Positions 25,347 through 33,691 of a DNA stretch of 64,000 nt are shown here, piece after piece. The DNA is taken from NCBI GenBank assembly GCA_015056085.1, contig SVHA01000005.1, positions 53,319 to 117,318 of the forward strand. The letters run 5' to 3'. A program made the position numbers and the translations under genes. This DNA comes from Clostridiales bacterium (lineage in GTDB: Bacteria > Bacillota > Clostridia > Christensenellales > Aristaeellaceae). Under the pieces are notes generated by a model. It saw nothing but the letters and a program-made list of their open reading frames with translations. It did no database searches and was not told where the DNA came from. Position 1 is the stretch's first letter; every line of letters begins with the position of its first letter.

Positions 25347-26318
25347 ATGCGCAAAGTGATTTCTCTCGTGCTGGCTCTCGTGCTGTGCCTGGGCTGCGTG
25401 TCCGTCATGGCCGATGAAGCTGTCAATGTCAAGACTGGTCTGTCCTATGTGATCGACCTGTCCTCCAGTAAGGACGGCAAGGCTCAGGCCAACTTCGTCC
25501 TGACCGCTGTGACTGTGGATGACAACGGCGTGATCGACGCTGTGGCCATCGACTATGTCCAGGCCAAGGTTTCCTTCGACGAGACCGGCAAGCTGACCAC
25601 CGACAAGTCCGTTGCTGTTCAGTCCAAGAACGAACTGGGCGACGGCTACGGCATGCGTCCCGCCTCTTCCATCTCTGCTGAGTGGAACGAGCAGGCTGCT
25701 GCTTTCGCTGCCTACTGCGTGGGCAAGACCGCTGAAGAACTGACCAACATGGGCGTGGACGAGAACGGCAAGGCCACCGACGCCGATCTGATCGCTTCCT
25801 GCACGCTGGCTGTGAACGAGTTCCTGCCCGGCGTTCTGGACGCTGTTGCCAAGGCCGAGCACATCGGCGCCAAGAAGGGCGACGTCCTGAAGCTGACCCA
25901 GGTGACTTCTCTGGCCAAGAGCAAGGACGCTGCTGAAGGCGCTGAAGGCCAGGCTCATGCTTACAACCATGTGGCTGCCATCACCCTGAACGGTGAGACC
26001 ATCACCTCCTGCATCATCGACGCTGCTCAGGCTGTCGTGAAGTTCGACGCCACCGGCAAGATCACTTCCGATATCGCCACTCCCGTGCAGTCCAAGAACG
26101 TGCTGAAGGAAGGCTACGGCATGAAGGCTATCAGCCCCATCGGCAAGGAATGGTACGAGCAGGCTGCCGGCTTCTGCGCTTACGCCACCGGCAAGACCCT
26201 GGCTGAGATCACCGGCATGGAACTGGACGGCGGCTACGCCACCGGCACCGATCTGGTTGCTACCTGCACCATCTCTGTGACCGAAATGGTGGAACTGTTC
26301 GCCAAGGCTGCCAACTAA
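25347..26318 (+). CDS. Secreted protein with two copies of a ~130-residue module
   Basis: 323 residues with a signal peptide ending near 'VSVMA'. Two internal modules share the order 'VQSKN-L--GYGM---S-I--EW-EQAA-F--Y--GKT' (first near residues 92-130, second near 248-285), each preceded by a 'V-FD-TGK' segment. It resembles a family of clostridial secreted proteins sometimes annotated near FMN-binding proteins, but no flavin-attachment motif is visible and I give no function. Codon use is strongly biased to a few codons, suggesting high expression. ACGGAGGG precedes the start; a strong terminator follows. Confidence 0.7.
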   Translation: MRKVISLVLALVLCLGCVSVMADEAVNVKTGLSYVIDLSSSKDGKAQANFVLTAVTVDDNGVIDAVAIDYVQAKVSFDETGKLTTDKSVAVQSKNELGDGYGMRPASSISAEWNEQAAAFAAYCVGKTAEELTNMGVDENGKATDADLIASCTLAVNEFLPGVLDAVAKAEHIGAKKGDVLKLTQVTSLAKSKDAAEGAEGQAHAYNHVAAITLNGETITSCIIDAAQAVVKFDATGKITSDIATPVQSKNVLKEGYGMKAISPIGKEWYEQAAGFCAYATGKTLAEITGMELDGGYATGTDLVATCTISVTEMVELFAKAAN

Positions 26319-26368
26319 TGATTTGCCCGGCCTGACATTTCAGGCTGACAATCGCAAAACGTAAAAAG

Positions 26369-26406
26369 CACCCCGCTGGAAGGCACTCTTCCGGCGGGGT
26401 GTTTTT
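26369..26406 (+). terminator. Terminator, left copy of an exact 36-bp duplication
   Basis: Stem ACCCCGC-TGGAAG with CTTCCG-GCGGGGT and a short GCACT loop, then GTTTTT. The 36 bases 26370-26405 recur exactly at 26621-26656. Confidence 0.85.
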
Positions 26407-26613
26407 CGAGTTTTGCACTCCGTCACTGTCAGGGCTGCAAGCAGCCCTGACGGCCGTGACTCCGTGTAAGGAAGCGATTTCTGACGAAATCGCACGAAAT
26501 TCACCGTACAGGGGCTTTGCCCCGTATAACCGCCCCGAAGGGGCTCGCTGAATTTCGATTGATAGTCGTTTGGCGGCGAGTTTCGGCACTGAATGCCCGA
26601 CCTTTTCTGATCG
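26407..26613. repeat. Intergenic palindromic repeat family 2, copy 1
   Basis: A 207-bp element between convergent genes. It starts CGAGTTTTGCACTCCGTCAC, contains the perfect palindrome GTCAGGGCTGC-AA-GCAGCCCTGAC (26428-26451) and further hairpins, and ends near ACTGAATGCCCGAC. A 143-bp relative lies at 33549-33691 in the same kind of place. No coding potential was seen. Confidence 0.8.
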
Positions 26614-26617
26614 CCTG

Positions 26618-26656
26618 AAAACCCCGCTGGAAGGCACTCTTCCGGCGGGGTGTTTT
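26618..26656 (-). terminator. Terminator of the TlpA gene, right copy of the duplication
   Basis: Same 36-bp sequence as 26370-26405. Because the stem is palindromic it can terminate the minus-strand ccdA-tlpA transcript. Confidence 0.7.
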
Positions 26657-26664
26657 GTGTGGGG

Positions 26665-27450
26665 TTATTCGGCTGATTCTCCGTTGATCATCCCGATGCC
26701 GATTTCCAGCGTTTCCATGTCCAGCGCACCCCGGCCCATGGCGACGGCACTGCTGTCAGCGCCGAGGAAGTAGGTGGTGGGGATGGACATGACGCCGTAG
26801 GTGATGGCGGCGTCCTGATCGGTGTCAAAGTACACGGGGAAGGTGAAGCCCTGGCTGTCCACGTAGGCTTGGGCTTTTTCCACCGTTTCACGGGAATTGT
26901 CGGTGAGGTTGATCATCAGGAAGTGGATGTCTTCGCCGTAGGTTTCGTAGGCCTGCTGGAAGTCGGGCATTTCCATCTTGCAGGGGCCGCACCAGCTTGC
27001 CCAGAAGTTGACGATCACGGGTTTGCCCCTAAAGTCATACAGGCTGACGGGGTTGCCATCCTTGTCGTACACGGTGAAGTCCGGCGCAATCACCACGGGC
27101 ACTTCGGTGGGGGCCTCGGTGGGTGCTTCGGTAGGAGCTTCGGTGGGTGCTTCGGTCGGGGCCTCGGTCGGGGCGTCCGTCACAGCCACAGGCGTTTCGG
27201 TCGGGGCGGAGGTGACTTCAGCGGGGATTTCGGTGGGTGATTCAGTCGGAACTTCCGTCGGGACTTCGGTAGGTACTTCAGTAGGTGCATTGGTGGGGGC
27301 ATCGGTGGCTTGCTGGGCAGGGAAGCCCTGCTGGGTCACCAGTTGGGGCATGGAAAGTTGATCGCCCAACTGCGTGTACAGTGCGCCGGCGCCGATCATC
27401 AGCGCCACCAGCACGATGGCCAGAATCCAGAAGGATTTCTTGTTTTTCAT
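26665..27450 (-). CDS. TlpA-like membrane-anchored thioredoxin with PTE-rich linker
   Basis: 261 residues. The N-terminal membrane anchor (about 7-25) is followed by a low-complexity linker of repeated TEAP/TEVP units (about 49-118) and a thioredoxin-fold domain with the redox motif WCGPC (153-157) and cis-proline region 'SIPTTYF'. It reduces or isomerises disulfides outside the membrane using electrons from CcdA, encoded 12 bp upstream on the same strand. The linker probably spans part of the cell wall (inference). The ATG at 27450 follows AAGGAG. Confidence 0.9.
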   Translation of the reverse strand: MKNKKSFWILAIVLVALMIGAGALYTQLGDQLSMPQLVTQQGFPAQQATDAPTNAPTEVPTEVPTEVPTESPTEIPAEVTSAPTETPVAVTDAPTEAPTEAPTEAPTEAPTEAPTEVPVVIAPDFTVYDKDGNPVSLYDFRGKPVIVNFWASWCGPCKMEMPDFQQAYETYGEDIHFLMINLTDNSRETVEKAQAYVDSQGFTFPVYFDTDQDAAITYGVMSIPTTYFLGADSSAVAMGRGALDMETLEIGIGMINGESAE

Positions 27451-27462
27451 CGGTGTCACTCC

Positions 27463-28125
27463 TTAACTCATCAGGGCCATCAGGCGGCCCAGCAGGCCGG
27501 TGGCCATCAGCACGCCCACGAGGATCAGCAAGCCGCCGCTGACCATGTTGACGATGCGGTAATTGCGCTTGATGAAATCAAATGCGGACTTCAGTTTGTC
27601 AATCAGCACGGCGCTGAGGATGAAGGGCACGCCCAGACCCAGGGAATAGGTGAGGAGCATCACCATGCCGGTGACGGCGGAGCCTTGCTGGGAGGCCAGC
27701 ATCAGGGCCGAGCCCAGGAAAGCGCCCACGCAGGGCGTCCATCCGATGGAGAAGATGACGCCGAAGAGCATGGAGGAGAAGAAGGAGAGATTCTTCGTGT
27801 CCATGCTCTTTTTGCTGCCGCCAAAGAGGTTCAGGCGGAACACGCCCAGGAAGTTGAGGCCGAAGAAGATGACGATGACGCCGGAAACGATGTTCACTGC
27901 CGTCTGATGCCGGGTCAGGAAACTGCCCACCGTGCCGGCCAGAGCGCCCATGAGGACAAACAGCACCGTGAAGCCCAGCACGAAGCCCAGAGCGTTTGTG
28001 AGGGTCTTGCGGGTGGTGCGCTCGCCGCCGCCGGCAAAATAGGAGATATAAATGGGCAGCATGGGCAACAGGCAGGGGGAAACAAAGGTGATAATGCCTT
28101 CCAGGAATGAGATGAGGTATTGCAT
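27463..28125 (-). CDS. ccdA: CcdA-type thiol-disulfide transmembrane electron carrier
   Basis: 220 residues with six hydrophobic segments. Conserved cysteines lie in 'FVSPCLLPMLPIYISYF' and 'IGWTPCVGAFLGS', the two motifs that shuttle electrons in CcdA/DsbD-beta proteins. It passes reducing equivalents from cytoplasmic thioredoxin to the TlpA-like protein encoded just downstream. No cytochrome c genes are seen nearby, so a general extracytoplasmic thiol-reducing role is more likely than haem maturation. Confidence 0.92.
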   Translation of the reverse strand: MQYLISFLEGIITFVSPCLLPMLPIYISYFAGGGERTTRKTLTNALGFVLGFTVLFVLMGALAGTVGSFLTRHQTAVNIVSGVIVIFFGLNFLGVFRLNLFGGSKKSMDTKNLSFFSSMLFGVIFSIGWTPCVGAFLGSALMLASQQGSAVTGMVMLLTYSLGLGVPFILSAVLIDKLKSAFDFIKRNYRIVNMVSGGLLILVGVLMATGLLGRLMALMS

Positions 28126-28249
28126 GGATGTGACTCCTTTCTGGGGTTAATGACAATATACCCGCCCGGAGGGTGTTTCTAACAGGGGAAGAGCCTGAAA
28201 TAGAGAAACGCACGGAAAACAGGCATAGACAGAAAATCCACTTTACAAC

Positions 28250-28258
28250 ATTATATCA
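28250..28258 (-). promoter_or_regulatory. Extended -10 promoter of ccdA-tlpA
   Basis: Minus strand TGA-TATAAT about 125 bp before ccdA; the -35 is weak (TTCCCT at 17 bp). Confidence 0.5.
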
Positions 28259-28310
28259 GACGGGCGGGGAAAAGGGAAGGGCGGTTTATGGGTGGGGAGG
28301 ATGGGAATAT

Positions 28311-28350
28311 AAAAACAGCCATGATGCCAATAGCGTCATGGCTGTTGATT
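28311..28350 (-). terminator. Terminator of the DUF7916 gene
   Basis: Stem ACAGCCATGA (28315-28324) with TCATGGCTGT (28336-28345). On the minus strand it is followed by TTTTTAT. It lies between the DUF7916 stop and the ccdA promoter. Confidence 0.75.
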
Positions 28351-28364
28351 TTGGGGCTTTTTCT

Positions 28365-29291
28365 TTACCTGTTCACCGATGCTGCCATGCGGCGGTAGGT
28401 GTGGCGGATGCCTCTGACGGCGATGGAGTACGCCTGAATGTTTTCCGGCAGGGCCATGCCGCCGTAGCCGGCGTCGCCCAGGTGGTGGATGTCCGTGCCG
28501 GTCATTTTGCACATCAGGGCGATTTGGCGGATGGTGGCAACGTCTGCGCCTTCCTGGGAGGTGCCGATGGCCGTCATGGTCAGGCGACCCAGGGAGTGGG
28601 CGCAGGTGACCAGTTCCCGCACATATTCCATGGTGATGCCGGGCACCGTGCCGGGGGCGGGAAGGAGAATGATATCCGCGCCCGCCTGGGCAAAGGCGGT
28701 CACGTCCTCCCGGGTGATGATGTTCTCGGCGCTCTCTGACTGGATGCCGGAAGCGTGCATTTTGCCCGCAGCGAGAATCACGGAATCACCGAAGGCTTCC
28801 TTGTAGGCCTTCAGGGTGGCGACGATGGCCTGATTGGTCACGCCGATGCCGGGATTGCCGGTGAGCAGGATGAGGCTCACGCCCATGCCGATGGCCTTGC
28901 GGGCGTTTTCCACCGTGGCCTTGCGCCCGGCGGTCATGGCCCACATATTTTCTTCCGGGTCGGTGGAAGAAAGGGGGTCATCCACCGGCTCCAGGTTGAT
29001 GGCGATGGGCCGTCCGGTCAGTTCCTGCAATTTGCGGATGGTGTCTTCCGGGGGCACTTTCGGCAGGCCGAAAATGCGGGGCTGGTGGACGTCAAAGACG
29101 TTGAGGATCAGCAGGTCTGCCCCCATGGCGGCGGCAAACTCGGCGTTGGTGACGTCGCCCAGCATGGGCATGATGCTCCCGATGGTCTCGCAGGCGATGG
29201 TGCGGCCTTCGCCGGATGCGATGGCATCCAGCAGTTCCCGGGGGGACATCTGGCGGAAATCAGAACTTTGGCAGTCTAAAATGCGTTTCAT
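28365..29291 (-). CDS. DUF7916 family protein (TIM-barrel-like)
   Basis: 308 residues. Start 'MKRILDCQSSDFRQMSPREL' and the motifs 'AINLEPVDDP', 'LLTGNPGIGVTN' and 'LLPAPGTVPG' match a Firmicutes family formerly labelled haloacid dehalogenase-like and now DUF7916; a phosphoenolpyruvate-mutase-like barrel is suggested but I see no diagnostic catalytic motif. Such genes often lie beside PTS transporters, as here: it is divergent from the crr-pts operon. AGGAGG precedes the ATG at 29291. The function is unknown; a role in metabolism of the imported sugar is inference only. Confidence 0.7.
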   Translation of the reverse strand: MKRILDCQSSDFRQMSPRELLDAIASGEGRTIACETIGSIMPMLGDVTNAEFAAAMGADLLILNVFDVHQPRIFGLPKVPPEDTIRKLQELTGRPIAINLEPVDDPLSSTDPEENMWAMTAGRKATVENARKAIGMGVSLILLTGNPGIGVTNQAIVATLKAYKEAFGDSVILAAGKMHASGIQSESAENIITREDVTAFAQAGADIILLPAPGTVPGITMEYVRELVTCAHSLGRLTMTAIGTSQEGADVATIRQIALMCKMTGTDIHHLGDAGYGGMALPENIQAYSIAVRGIRHTYRRMAASVNR

Positions 29292-29310
29292 AACAAGCCT
29301 CCTTGGGCAC

Positions 29311-29339
29311 AGTATAGCATTATCCGGGAAGAGGTGCAA
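29311..29339 (-). promoter_or_regulatory. Promoter of the DUF7916 gene
   Basis: Minus strand TTGCAC (29339-29334), 17 bp, TATACT (29316-29311). It lies back to back with the PTS promoter about 40 bp away. Confidence 0.65.
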
Positions 29340-29378
29340 CAAAAACTGGAAAAAGGAGGAAAAACCACCCCGGACGGA

Positions 29379-29407
29379 TTGACAATTGGCTGTTTCTTTG
29401 GTATGAT
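29379..29407 (+). promoter_or_regulatory. Promoter of the PTS operon
   Basis: TTGACA (29379-29384), 17 bp, TATGAT (29402-29407), 70 bp before crr. Confidence 0.8.
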
Positions 29408-29476
29408 GAGGTGAAGAAAAACACAAAAAATACATTGTTAAAAAATCGGCTACGAAACAGAAAGGAAGTTATCATC

Positions 29477-29962
29477 ATGGGATTTTTCAAAAAGCTGTTC
29501 AGCAAACCGGTTGATTCTTACTGCGCTCCTATGGCCGGCAAGGCCGTTGAACTGACCGAAGTGCCCGACCCCACCTTCGCTGAAGGGATGCTGGGCAAGG
29601 GTATCGCTATCCAGCCTGTGGACGGCAAGGTGTACGCTCCCTGTGACGCCACGGTGGACATGATGTTCACCACCGGCCATGCGGTGAGCCTGGTGTCCGA
29701 CGCCGGCGCCGAGATCCTCATCCATGTGGGTCTGGAAACCGTGAGTCTGGAAGGCAAGCCCTTCACCGTCCATGCCGCCAACGGCGACAAGGTCAAGAAG
29801 GGCCAGCTGCTCATCGAGGCGGACCTGGAAGCCATCAAGGAAGCCGGCCTGCCCATCATCACCCCTATGGTGATCTGCAACACCGATGATTATCCCACCT
29901 TCAACACCATCACCGGCAAGGATGTCACCAACGCTGACGTGGTGATCGAACTGGCCAAGTAA
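29477..29962 (+). CDS. crr: PTS glucose-type EIIA component
   Basis: 161 residues, the size of a free EIIA-Glc. 'FTTGHAV' (His68) and 'ILIHVGLETV' (His83) are the paired histidines of the active site; His83 corresponds to the phosphorylated one. It accepts phosphate from HPr and passes it to the EIIB domain of the transporter encoded at the end of the operon. It is first in crr-ptsI-ptsH-EIICB, with a GAAAGGAAG ribosome binding site. Confidence 0.93.
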   Translation: MGFFKKLFSKPVDSYCAPMAGKAVELTEVPDPTFAEGMLGKGIAIQPVDGKVYAPCDATVDMMFTTGHAVSLVSDAGAEILIHVGLETVSLEGKPFTVHAANGDKVKKGQLLIEADLEAIKEAGLPIITPMVICNTDDYPTFNTITGKDVTNADVVIELAK

Positions 29963-29973
29963 GGAGTTTCAAG

Positions 29974-31587
29974 ATGAAAAAAGGCGTTGGTTTGCCGGTA
30001 TTCTCCGGCGTTGCCATCGGCCCTGCGGTGGTGTACCGCAAGGCGCAGCGCACGCTGCCTGTTTCCTCGGGCGACCCTGCAGTGGAAAAGGCCAAGTTTG
30101 AATCTGCGCTGGAAGTGGCCCGTCAGCAGCTGACGGAGCTGTTTGAAAAAGCCAAGGTGGAAATCGGCGAAGAGCAGGCGGCCATCGTGGAAGTGCAGCT
30201 GCTGATGCTGGAAGACCTGGACTACCTTGACGGCGTGAATCTGGCCATCGAAGGCGGCGCTTCTGCTGCCATGGCTGCGCTGGACACGGGCGAGGATTTC
30301 GCTCAGGTGTTCGCCGCCATGGATGACGCCTACATGAATGCCCGCAGCGCTGACATCCGGGATATGTCCCGCCGCATCTATGACATCATCTGCGGCAACA
30401 CCGGTTTCCAGCTGCCGGAAGGTTCCTTCCTGCTGGTGGCGGAAGACCTGGCGCCCAGTGAGACCATTCAGCTGCCCCGTGAGAGGATTCTGGCCTTCGT
30501 GACCAGGCAGGGGTCTTCCTCCAGCCACACGGCCATCCTCGCCCGCACGCTGAACATCCCCTCTCTGGTGCAGTCCGACATCACCTTTGAAGAGGTGGAA
30601 GCCTGCACGGTGCTGGCTGTGGACGGCACCACCGGCACCTGGTATGCCGATCCTGACGAGGAAACCCTCGCCATGCTCCGTGAGAAGCAGGAAAAGGCCG
30701 CTGCTGCCCGCAATGCGCTGGAAGCCTACCGGGGCAAGGAAAGCGTGACCCGCTCCGGCAAGAAGGTGCTGCTGGTGGCCAACATCGGCTGCCCGGAAGA
30801 CGCCGTGGACGCTCTGAAAGCGGATGCTGAAGGCGTGGGCCTGATGCGCAGCGAATTCCTCTATCTGGGCCGCAAAAACCTGCCCACCGAGGATGAACTG
30901 TATGACGCTTATCGTCAGGTGGCGGAAACCATGGGCCATCGCCCGGTGGTCATCCGTACGCTGGACATCGGTGCTGACAAGCAGGTGAGTTACCTGGGCC
31001 TGGAAGCCGAAGAAAATCCCGCTCTGGGCCTGCGCGGACTGCGCATCTGCCTGACGCAGGAAGAAATCTTCCGCCCGCAGCTGCGCGCCATCTACCGTGC
31101 CTCCGTGCATGGCAACCTGCACATGATGTTCCCCATGGTGGCCTCTGTGTGGGAACTCAAAGCCGCCAAGGCACTGTGTGCCCGGGTGCGGCAGGAACTG
31201 GAGGAAGAAGGCATTCCCTTCAAGGAAGTGCCCATCGGCGTGATGATCGAAACGCCGGCGGCTGCCGTGCTGGCGGGTGACCTGGCCAAGGAAGCGGCGT
31301 TCTTCTCCGTGGGCACCAACGATCTGACCCAGTACACCCTGGCGGTGGACCGTCAGAACGCCAAACTCAGCGAGTTCTACGATCCCTATCATCCGGCGCT
31401 GCTGGCGCTGCTGGCCCACATTGCCAAGGCTGCCAATGACAACGGCATCTGGGCGGGCATCTGCGGCGAACTGGGCGCCGACCCCAAAATGCAGGAAAAG
31501 TTCATTGAAATGGGCTTTACTGAGCTGAGCATGGCTGCGGGCCGCATCCTGGAATCCCGCAAGCTGGTGTGTCAGTCTGAAGTGTAA
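29974..31587 (+). CDS. ptsI: PTS enzyme I (phosphoenolpyruvate-protein phosphotransferase)
   Basis: 537 residues. The active-site motif reads 'RQGSSSSHTAILART' (His185), slightly divergent from the usual GGRTSHSAI. The PEP-binding domain shows 'GVGLMRSEFLYL', 'FPMVASVWEL' and 'FFSVGTNDLTQYTLAVDR', and 'GICGELGAD' near the C-terminus carries the catalytic Cys. It autophosphorylates with PEP and phosphorylates HPr, encoded 28 bp downstream. At 537 residues it is slightly short of the usual 570. Confidence 0.95.
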   Translation: MKKGVGLPVFSGVAIGPAVVYRKAQRTLPVSSGDPAVEKAKFESALEVARQQLTELFEKAKVEIGEEQAAIVEVQLLMLEDLDYLDGVNLAIEGGASAAMAALDTGEDFAQVFAAMDDAYMNARSADIRDMSRRIYDIICGNTGFQLPEGSFLLVAEDLAPSETIQLPRERILAFVTRQGSSSSHTAILARTLNIPSLVQSDITFEEVEACTVLAVDGTTGTWYADPDEETLAMLREKQEKAAAARNALEAYRGKESVTRSGKKVLLVANIGCPEDAVDALKADAEGVGLMRSEFLYLGRKNLPTEDELYDAYRQVAETMGHRPVVIRTLDIGADKQVSYLGLEAEENPALGLRGLRICLTQEEIFRPQLRAIYRASVHGNLHMMFPMVASVWELKAAKALCARVRQELEEEGIPFKEVPIGVMIETPAAAVLAGDLAKEAAFFSVGTNDLTQYTLAVDRQNAKLSEFYDPYHPALLALLAHIAKAANDNGIWAGICGELGADPKMQEKFIEMGFTELSMAAGRILESRKLVCQSEV

Positions 31588-31615
31588 ACAAATTCACGAA
31601 AGCGAGGAGATTCCC

Positions 31616-31873
31616 GTGGTTGAAATCAAGCACGTCATCAATGATCCCCTGGGCATGCACGCCCGTCCCGCCGGTATGCTGGTGAAGGCTGTGGCCGGCT
31701 ATGCCTCCAAGATCACCGTCACCGCCCCCACCGGCACCGCCGACGCCAAGCGCCTGATGGCGCTGATGCGCCTGGCTGCCAAGCAGGGCATGGAACTGAC
31801 CGTCACCATCGAAGGTGCTGACGAAGCGAAGGCCGCTGAAGAACTCAAGGCCTTCCTGGCAGCGAATCTTTAA
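31616..31873 (+). CDS. ptsH: HPr phosphocarrier protein lacking the regulatory Ser46
   Basis: 85 residues starting at GTG 31616 behind GCGAGGAG. 'PLGMHARPAG' gives the PEP-dependent site His15 and Arg17, so it can take part in sugar transport. The segment that is normally K-S-I-M-G-V-M-S-L in Firmicutes reads 'KRLMALMRLA': position 46 is Arg, not Ser. The HPr kinase/phosphorylase site is therefore absent, and the protein should not act as a CcpA corepressor. A second HPr-like protein at 49722 has the opposite pattern. Confidence 0.93.
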   Translation: MVEIKHVINDPLGMHARPAGMLVKAVAGYASKITVTAPTGTADAKRLMALMRLAAKQGMELTVTIEGADEAKAAEELKAFLAANL

Positions 31874-31951
31874 TCCCTTTTGATGCATGGCTGTCGTGGG
31901 CCGACAGCTTTGTATAAATGTCACAACAGAATTTTTAGGAGGTTCTTCACT

Positions 31952-33442
31952 ATGATGAAGTATCTGCAGAAGCTGGGCAAGGCCATGATGCTGCCCGTTG
32001 CTGCGCTTCCCGTCTGCGGCATTCTGATGGGTCTGGGCTACGCCCTGGCTCCCGCTGCTATGGGCGCTGCTGGTGCTACCGAAGGTTTTGCTTACGTTCT
32101 GGGCGTCTTCCTGATCAAGGCTGGCGCTGCTCTGATTGATAACATGGCGATCCTCTTCGCCATCGGCGTTGGCGTTGGCCTGGCCAAGGACAGCGACGGC
32201 ACTGCCGGCCTGGCTGGCATGGTTTCCTACCTGATGATGACCACCCTGCTGGCCCCCGGCACTGTGAGCACCATCGCTCCCTTCATGATGAACGAGATCA
32301 ACGAAGTGGCTTACGCCAAGACCGCCGGCAATGCCTTCATCGGCATCCTGGGCGGCATCATCGGCGGCGCTTGCTACAACAAGTTCAAGGGCACCAAGCT
32401 GCCTGACTTCCTTGCCTTCTTCTCCGGCAAGCGTGCTGTTGCCATCGTGACCGCTGTGGTTTCCATCCTGGCTTCTGCCGTGCTGCTGTTCGTCTGGCCC
32501 GTCATCTTCCGCGGCCTGTACGAAGTGGGCCAGGCCATCGTCAGCCTGGACGCTGTGGGCGCCGGCATCTACGCCTTCCTGAACCGTCTGCTGATCCCCA
32601 CCGGCCTGCATCACGCCCTGAACAATGTGTTCTGGTTTGATACCATCGGCCTGGGCGATCTGTCTGCCTACTGGAACGGCCTGATCCAGGGCAACACCAT
32701 GAACGGTGCTGAAATCACCTGGTCCGTCGGCTCCTACATGGCTGGCTTCTTCCCCTGCATGATGTTCGGTATCCCCGGTGCTGCTCTGGCCATGATCGTC
32801 ACCGCCAAGACTGCCAAGCGTAAGATCGCTGCTGGTATCGTTGGCTCTGCCGCTCTGTGCGCCTTCATCTGCGGCGTTACCGAGCCCTTCGAATTTGCCT
32901 TCATGTTCCTGGCCTTCCCCCTGTACGTGGTGTACGCTGCCCTGTACGGCGTGTTCGCCGCCATCACCGTGGCTCTGGGCTTCCGTGCCGGCTTCTGCTT
33001 CTCCGCTGGCGCGACCGACCTGATCTTCTCCTCCACCCTGCCCGCGGCTGCCAACACCTGGCTGATCCTGCCCCTGGGCGTGGCTGCCTTCGTCGTGTTC
33101 TTCTTCGTGTTCAAGTTCGCCATCACCAAGTGGGATCTGAAGACCCCCGGCCGTGAAGACGACCAGGAAGGCGAAATGAAGATCGAACTGGCCAACGATG
33201 ACTACACCACTATGGCTCAGGTCATCCTGGAAGGCCTGGGCGGCAAGGAGAACGTCACCTCCGTCGAGCACTGCATCACCCGTCTGCGCCTGGAAGTGAA
33301 GGATCGCCTGCTGGTGGACGAGAAGAAGATCAAGTCCTCCGGTGCCTCCGGCGTCATCCGCCCCGGCAAGACCTCTGTGCAGGTCGTCATCGGCCCCAAG
33401 GTTCAGTTTGTCTTCGAAGAGTTCAAGAAGATCGCTGAATAA
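31952..33442 (+). CDS. PTS EIICB transporter, glucose/N-acetylglucosamine family
   Basis: 496 residues. The EIIC domain (about 1-390) has 'LGKAMMLPVAALPVCGILMG' at the N-terminus, 'LIPTGLHHALNNVFWF' in the middle and 'GVTEPFEFAFMF' as the sugar-site Glu motif. The C-terminal EIIB domain carries the phosphorylated Cys441 in 'HCITRLRL'. No EIIA domain is fused; crr supplies it. The nagA gene downstream points to N-acetylglucosamine, but glucose is equally possible from sequence alone. Start: ATG 31952 behind TAGGAGG (31955 also possible). Confidence 0.92.
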   Translation: MMKYLQKLGKAMMLPVAALPVCGILMGLGYALAPAAMGAAGATEGFAYVLGVFLIKAGAALIDNMAILFAIGVGVGLAKDSDGTAGLAGMVSYLMMTTLLAPGTVSTIAPFMMNEINEVAYAKTAGNAFIGILGGIIGGACYNKFKGTKLPDFLAFFSGKRAVAIVTAVVSILASAVLLFVWPVIFRGLYEVGQAIVSLDAVGAGIYAFLNRLLIPTGLHHALNNVFWFDTIGLGDLSAYWNGLIQGNTMNGAEITWSVGSYMAGFFPCMMFGIPGAALAMIVTAKTAKRKIAAGIVGSAALCAFICGVTEPFEFAFMFLAFPLYVVYAALYGVFAAITVALGFRAGFCFSAGATDLIFSSTLPAAANTWLILPLGVAAFVVFFFVFKFAITKWDLKTPGREDDQEGEMKIELANDDYTTMAQVILEGLGGKENVTSVEHCITRLRLEVKDRLLVDEKKIKSSGASGVIRPGKTSVQVVIGPKVQFVFEEFKKIAE

Positions 33443-33490
33443 GCCAATTCTTTGACACTGCGGCCCACGCGGGAAAGAATAGCGCTGCCC

Positions 33491-33521
33491 CCGGAGATTC
33501 GTCTCCGGGGGCAGTTTTTTG
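33491..33521 (+). terminator. Terminator of the PTS operon
   Basis: GCCCCCGGAGA and TCTCCGGGGGC stem followed by AGTTTTTTG. A stem with the same base (GCCCCCGGA) recurs at 33692-33722 on the far side of the repeat. Confidence 0.8.
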
Positions 33522-33548
33522 TGTCGGAAAAGTGCTGAAGGCACTTTT

Positions 33549-33691
33549 CGAGTTTTGCACTCCGTCACTGTCAGGGCTGCAAGCAGCCCTGACGGCCGTT
33601 CCTCCGTGTACCGAAGGGGCTCGCTGGTTTTCGATTTTAAGTCGCTTGGCGGCGAGTTACGGAACTGAATGCTCGGCTTTTTTTGACAGAC
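33549..33691. repeat. Intergenic palindromic repeat family 2, copy 2
   Basis: A 143-bp relative of 26407-26613, again between convergent genes and between two terminators. It shares the first 50 bp, including the 24-bp palindrome (33570-33593), and the last 45 bp; about 60 bp of the middle, holding two hairpins, are missing. Confidence 0.8.
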
